Origin: Cyclostephanos tholiformis
Taxonomy: Eukaryota > Bacillariophyta > Thalassiosirophyceae > Thalassiosirales > Thalassiosiraceae
Assembly (NCBI GenBank): GCA_036939975.1
Contig: JALLPB010000244.1
Span: forward strand, 1-19,236
Direction: 5' to 3'
DNA length: 19,236 bases
Part shown: positions 16,858 through 19,236 of the stretch, piece after piece
Numbering within the stretch: the first letter of the stretch is position 1
How the letters are laid out: every line of letters begins with the position of its first letter
The notes under the pieces: model-generated
What the model saw: only the letters and a program-made list of their open reading frames with translations
Databases searched by the model: none
What the model was told of the DNA's origin: nothing
Made by a program: the position numbers and the translations under genes

Positions 16858-17644
16858 GTAGTCATCCGTCGCCCTCCTCTCGCTCACACTCTTCCCCTCC
16901 CCTCTCTTCTGACGCACACCCCTCCAATATCTTCCCCGACGTGTCCTCCAAATACAGTATGACGCCGTGAACTCTCCTTTGCAGTATGCCGTTTGTTAAT
17001 GTTGATGCTCCGATGACGACGATGATGATGCGGCGGGCGGCGCACCCCCAGGTTGCTGCCTCTTGGGCAGAAGCGGAGGATGAGGCAGCTCAAGGAGGCT
17101 AGCAAGTCAATGTTGTCGTTGGAAGAATTATGGCAGCAGCAGGGGCGGCGGTGGCTGAGGAGGCGCCGCTACGCCAATGTCGAACCGAGGTTTTATTCGG
17201 ACACGTCGTCCTCCCATGGTGCTGCTTGCAGGTGACACCAGCACCAAGCGCCCCTCCCATCGCCTTTTGATGGTCCAATTTTAGGGGAAGCGAGGGGGAG
17301 TCCCACATCTCATCAAGAGGGTGAGGGAGGCGACTCGAGGATGGGCGGCCATCGTCCACGGTTTTTTTATCCCTCGTCAACGGTGGTGCAACGGAAATTG
17401 GATTACGTGCGGTAAACAGCGGCTGCGAGCAAGACCGATACAGCGGGAAGATAAAGGGGGTCGGGGGGGAGAGAAAGTGTCAAGTTTCAGTGACATCGGC
17501 CCGCCGGTTGCCGAGAACGAGTACGTCGAAGTTGGCAGCGGGGGGGGGAATGGATTATTATTTTATGGTCAGCAGCGGGGGACAGTAAATTATGGTACTT
17601 ACTACTACCAAACTTATAACAATTGACGACAGAGAGTTAACTAT
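16858..17644. other. Host flank of the copia element, possible gene fragments
   Basis: It starts with a CT-rich run (16866-16915). An ATG at 16987 gives a short frame (MPFVNVDAPM), and 17053-17235 is open with Arg/Gln-rich residues (LEELWQQQGRRW). A frame at 17321-17626 ends GTYYYQTYNN. No domain is recognisable, and joining these by splicing is speculative. G homopolymers lie at about 17466-17471 and 17541-17549. I do not call a gene. Confidence 0.3.
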
Positions 17645-17684
17645 GGGTTAGCTAAGGGTTAGCTAACGGTTAGCTAAGGGTTAG
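17645..17684. repeat. 11-bp tandem repeat GGGTTAGCTAA, about 3.7 copies
   Basis: Three units (GGGTTAGCTAA twice, then CGGTTAGCTAA) are followed by GGGTTAGG. On one strand the junctions read TAAGGGTTAG, so the core resembles the TTAGGG-type telomere repeat interleaved with GCTA. Confidence 0.85.
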
Positions 17685-17933
17685 GAATTCACTAGGAATC
17701 AGTACATGCCTACGAGTCTGCGCAATCTAAAATCGCTTCGGAAAAACTGTATGCATTCACGAGTCTTTCTTCGCCATCTCATTCCTCTGAGAGCACAGGA
17801 ATATGTTTTAAAACTTGAAATAGCCCTCGTTGTACTAGCTACACTATTCACGTACAAGCGTTACACATGATATGTTTTTACTCATGTAGCAGTCAGAATC
17901 CATCATCATTTTTTAGTCCCGTTCCACGCATAT
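17685..17933. other. Spacer between tandem repeat and foldback
   Basis: AT-rich, no coding frame, nothing recognisable. A near repeat of the foldback's outer motif is absent here, so the foldback's left border is sharp. Confidence 0.3.
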
Positions 17934-18100
17934 TTTCACATATTAGAACATGAAATCTCTACGTAGGAACACTGCAACAAAACGTTAGAATGTGAAACTT
18001 GCCATCTCACGTTCTAACGTGCAATAAAGCAAATTTCACATTCTAACATTTTGTTGTACTGTTCCTACGTAGAGAATTCATGTTCTAATGCACGTGAAAG
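17934..18100. repeat. Foldback / MITE-like inverted repeat with ~64-bp arms
   Basis: The left arm (17934-17997) and right arm (18034-18100) are imperfect reverse complements over about 64 bases, with a 36-base loop. Matching blocks include TTAGAACATGAA, CTCTACGTAGGAACA, CAACAAAA and GTTAGAATGTGAAA. The loop and the right flank hold further copies of the TTCACrTTCTAA-like motif (18006-18018 and about 18105-18116). This is the structure of a foldback or MITE transposon, or a transcript with a long hairpin. Confidence 0.8.
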
Positions 18101-18306
18101 CACATTTCACGTTCTATTGTCAGCCGTTATTCTCACGTCTATTATTATTAATAAACGCATTTGTCCCACTATATTTTTTGTCCCACTAGTTCCCACGCCC
18201 GCCCGTGGGTGGCGGCAAAGAGCCACTTCCCTCACCAAAAGACTCTACTATATCAGAAGAAAAAAAACCCAGCACAGGCACACCACCATCACAACCACCA
18301 ACCACC
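18101..18306. other. Upstream region of the Harbinger-like gene
   Basis: It contains the direct repeat TGTCCCACTA (18161 and 18180 areas), a small hairpin CCCACG-CCCGCC-CGTGGG at about 18192-18209, and an A run at 18262-18268. It presumably includes the promoter of the gene starting at 18307. Confidence 0.35.
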
Positions 18307-19236
18307 ATGCCACCATCATCCTCACCACCCCTGTCATCCTCCTTTTTTCCTCAGCAGTCTGCTATCATAATGGTAAGTTCAACGCCGTTTCGTCGGAGGA
18401 GGTCGTCCACAAGCCCGGTCGCGTCGTCATTGTCGGGGAGGGGGTTCGGCCGGAACGACGTGGACAATGACGTGGACGATGATGATGTTGGACCGCTACC
18501 ACGAGAGACTGCGGCGAGGGTCCTCGGGGGGGAAGGGGGGGAGGAGGACAAGGACAGCGAGCGACAACGATCCGACTCAACGACAGGGGGTACGGGCTGG
18601 TCGTCAATGCATGTTCCCATCGTCATCCACAACGGGGACGTCGCGGATGATGTCGGAACGACGTTGACACCGTCTACGTAGTCGTAGTCTATCGGGCAAT
18701 GCCCGCCACCCCCCCTGGCGGCGGCGCAGTACAAGGTCCTCCTCGAGGCCCACGCGCGGTCCATCATTGTGATGATCCGGCGGGCGAAGTTCGACGACAT
18801 TACCGGGGTGGGGGCAGGGGGTGGGGGTGGGGGGGGGAGGGCGTTTACCGGATGTTTTGATCGCGCGCCATGTAAGTCTCCTCTCACAGTTTTTTGCGCG
18901 TTCCATATTTTTTTCAACTGCAATTAGGTGATCATCAATGATGCTTATGCCCATGGACAGAAGGTGATGGGTCGGGCAAACCGACAGCTTGGGAAGTTGC
19001 TCGTCAGATCGCCGGAAGACCGGCGCTTTCGTGCGTCCTTTGGTGTGTCAGCAGAGGTCGCAGTAGAGGCATGGACGATGATGACTGACTTTGGTTGCCT
19101 CCCCCCAAATCCCAAGTTCTTCCACTATTTGTGGGCACTCGCATTCATGCGGATGTATCCCGCAAATGACACCGCTCTGTTGGCAATGTTGGAGGGAAAG
19201 GACCCCAAGACAATCAACAAACATGTCTGGCCGTAC
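18307..19236 (+). CDS. Harbinger / DDE_Tnp4-like transposase gene, 5' part (runs off the window)
   Basis: I propose three exons. Exon 1 (ATG 18307-18372) is short and Ser/Pro-rich, ending at GTAAGT. Exon 2 (18688-18871), after a GTAG acceptor, reads CPPPPLAAAQYKVLLEAHAR and RRAKFDDITG, then a Gly run. Exon 3 (18928 on), after GTAAGT at 18872 and a pyrimidine-rich CAATTAG acceptor, stays open for 103 codons to the window end. Exon 3 carries RRFRASFGVS, FHYLWALAFMRMYPANDTAL and KDPKTINKHVWPY, which match the N-terminal helical region of diatom transposases of the PIF/Harbinger (DDE_Tnp4) type; the DDE core would lie further right. The exon 2-3 join is in phase only if exon 2's last 30 bases are read one base off (RLPDVLIARH then VIINDAYAHG). 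The shift falls in the G-rich tract 18805-18840 and may be a base-count error or a real break. The gene could be an active transposon, a relic or a domesticated copy. Confidence 0.65.
18373..18687 (+). other. Proposed intron 1 (315 nt) of the Harbinger-like gene
   Basis: GTAAGT follows an ATG codon and the 3' end is GTCGTAG. It joins exon 1 to exon 2 in phase 0 and skips two in-frame TAG codons near 18680. The interior is itself open in one frame, so retention into a longer N-terminus up to 18681 is an alternative. Confidence 0.45.
18872..18927 (+). other. Proposed intron 2 (56 nt) of the Harbinger-like gene
   Basis: The donor GTAAGT, T-rich interior and acceptor CAATTAG have the size and form of a short diatom-type intron. 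Removal fuses DVLIARH to VIINDAYAHG in one frame. Confidence 0.7.

Overview
This window looks like nuclear DNA from a diatom, probably centric. The evidence is a Ty1/copia element of the diatom CoDi type, two genes whose N-termini resemble the bipartite plastid-targeting presequences of diatoms (signal peptide, then a Phe at the expected cleavage point), short GT-AG introns with GTGAGT/GTAAGT donors, and PiggyBac- and Harbinger-type transposase remains. The genus cannot be named from sequence alone.

The left part (1-7.4 kb) is gene-bearing and GC-rich. It holds a GNAT-type N-acetyltransferase (356-1300, +), a RusA-family Holliday-junction resolvase-like nuclease with a long low-complexity N-terminal half (2107-3438, -), a gene divergent from it with a plastid-type presequence, one clear intron and an unresolved reading frame (3757-4930, +), and a prolyl-4-hydroxylase-like Fe(II)/2-oxoglutarate oxygenase (6224-7336, +). 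These are single host genes. I see no operon-like unit and no shared pathway.

The right part (7.4-19.2 kb) is a transposon graveyard. It contains an internally deleted PiggyBac-type transposase pseudogene (7720-8684), about 1.7 kb with no recognisable gene, a TGAC-rich degenerate tandem repeat (10378-10735), a run of good splice signals without a coding frame (10146-11348), a minus-strand copia element with a 5' LTR but a broken pol and no 3' LTR (11460-16857), an 11-bp tandem repeat containing TTAGGG (17645-17684), a 167-bp foldback (17934-18100), and the first exons of a Harbinger/DDE_Tnp4-like transposase gene that runs off the right edge (18307-19236).

The points most worth a second look are the RusA-like nuclease with intact catalytic residues, the foldback element, the unresolved plastid-type gene, and the repeated coincidence of reading-frame breaks with G/C homopolymers. 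The last may mean that some 'pseudogenes' here are assembly errors. I found no convincing multi-gene novel system.
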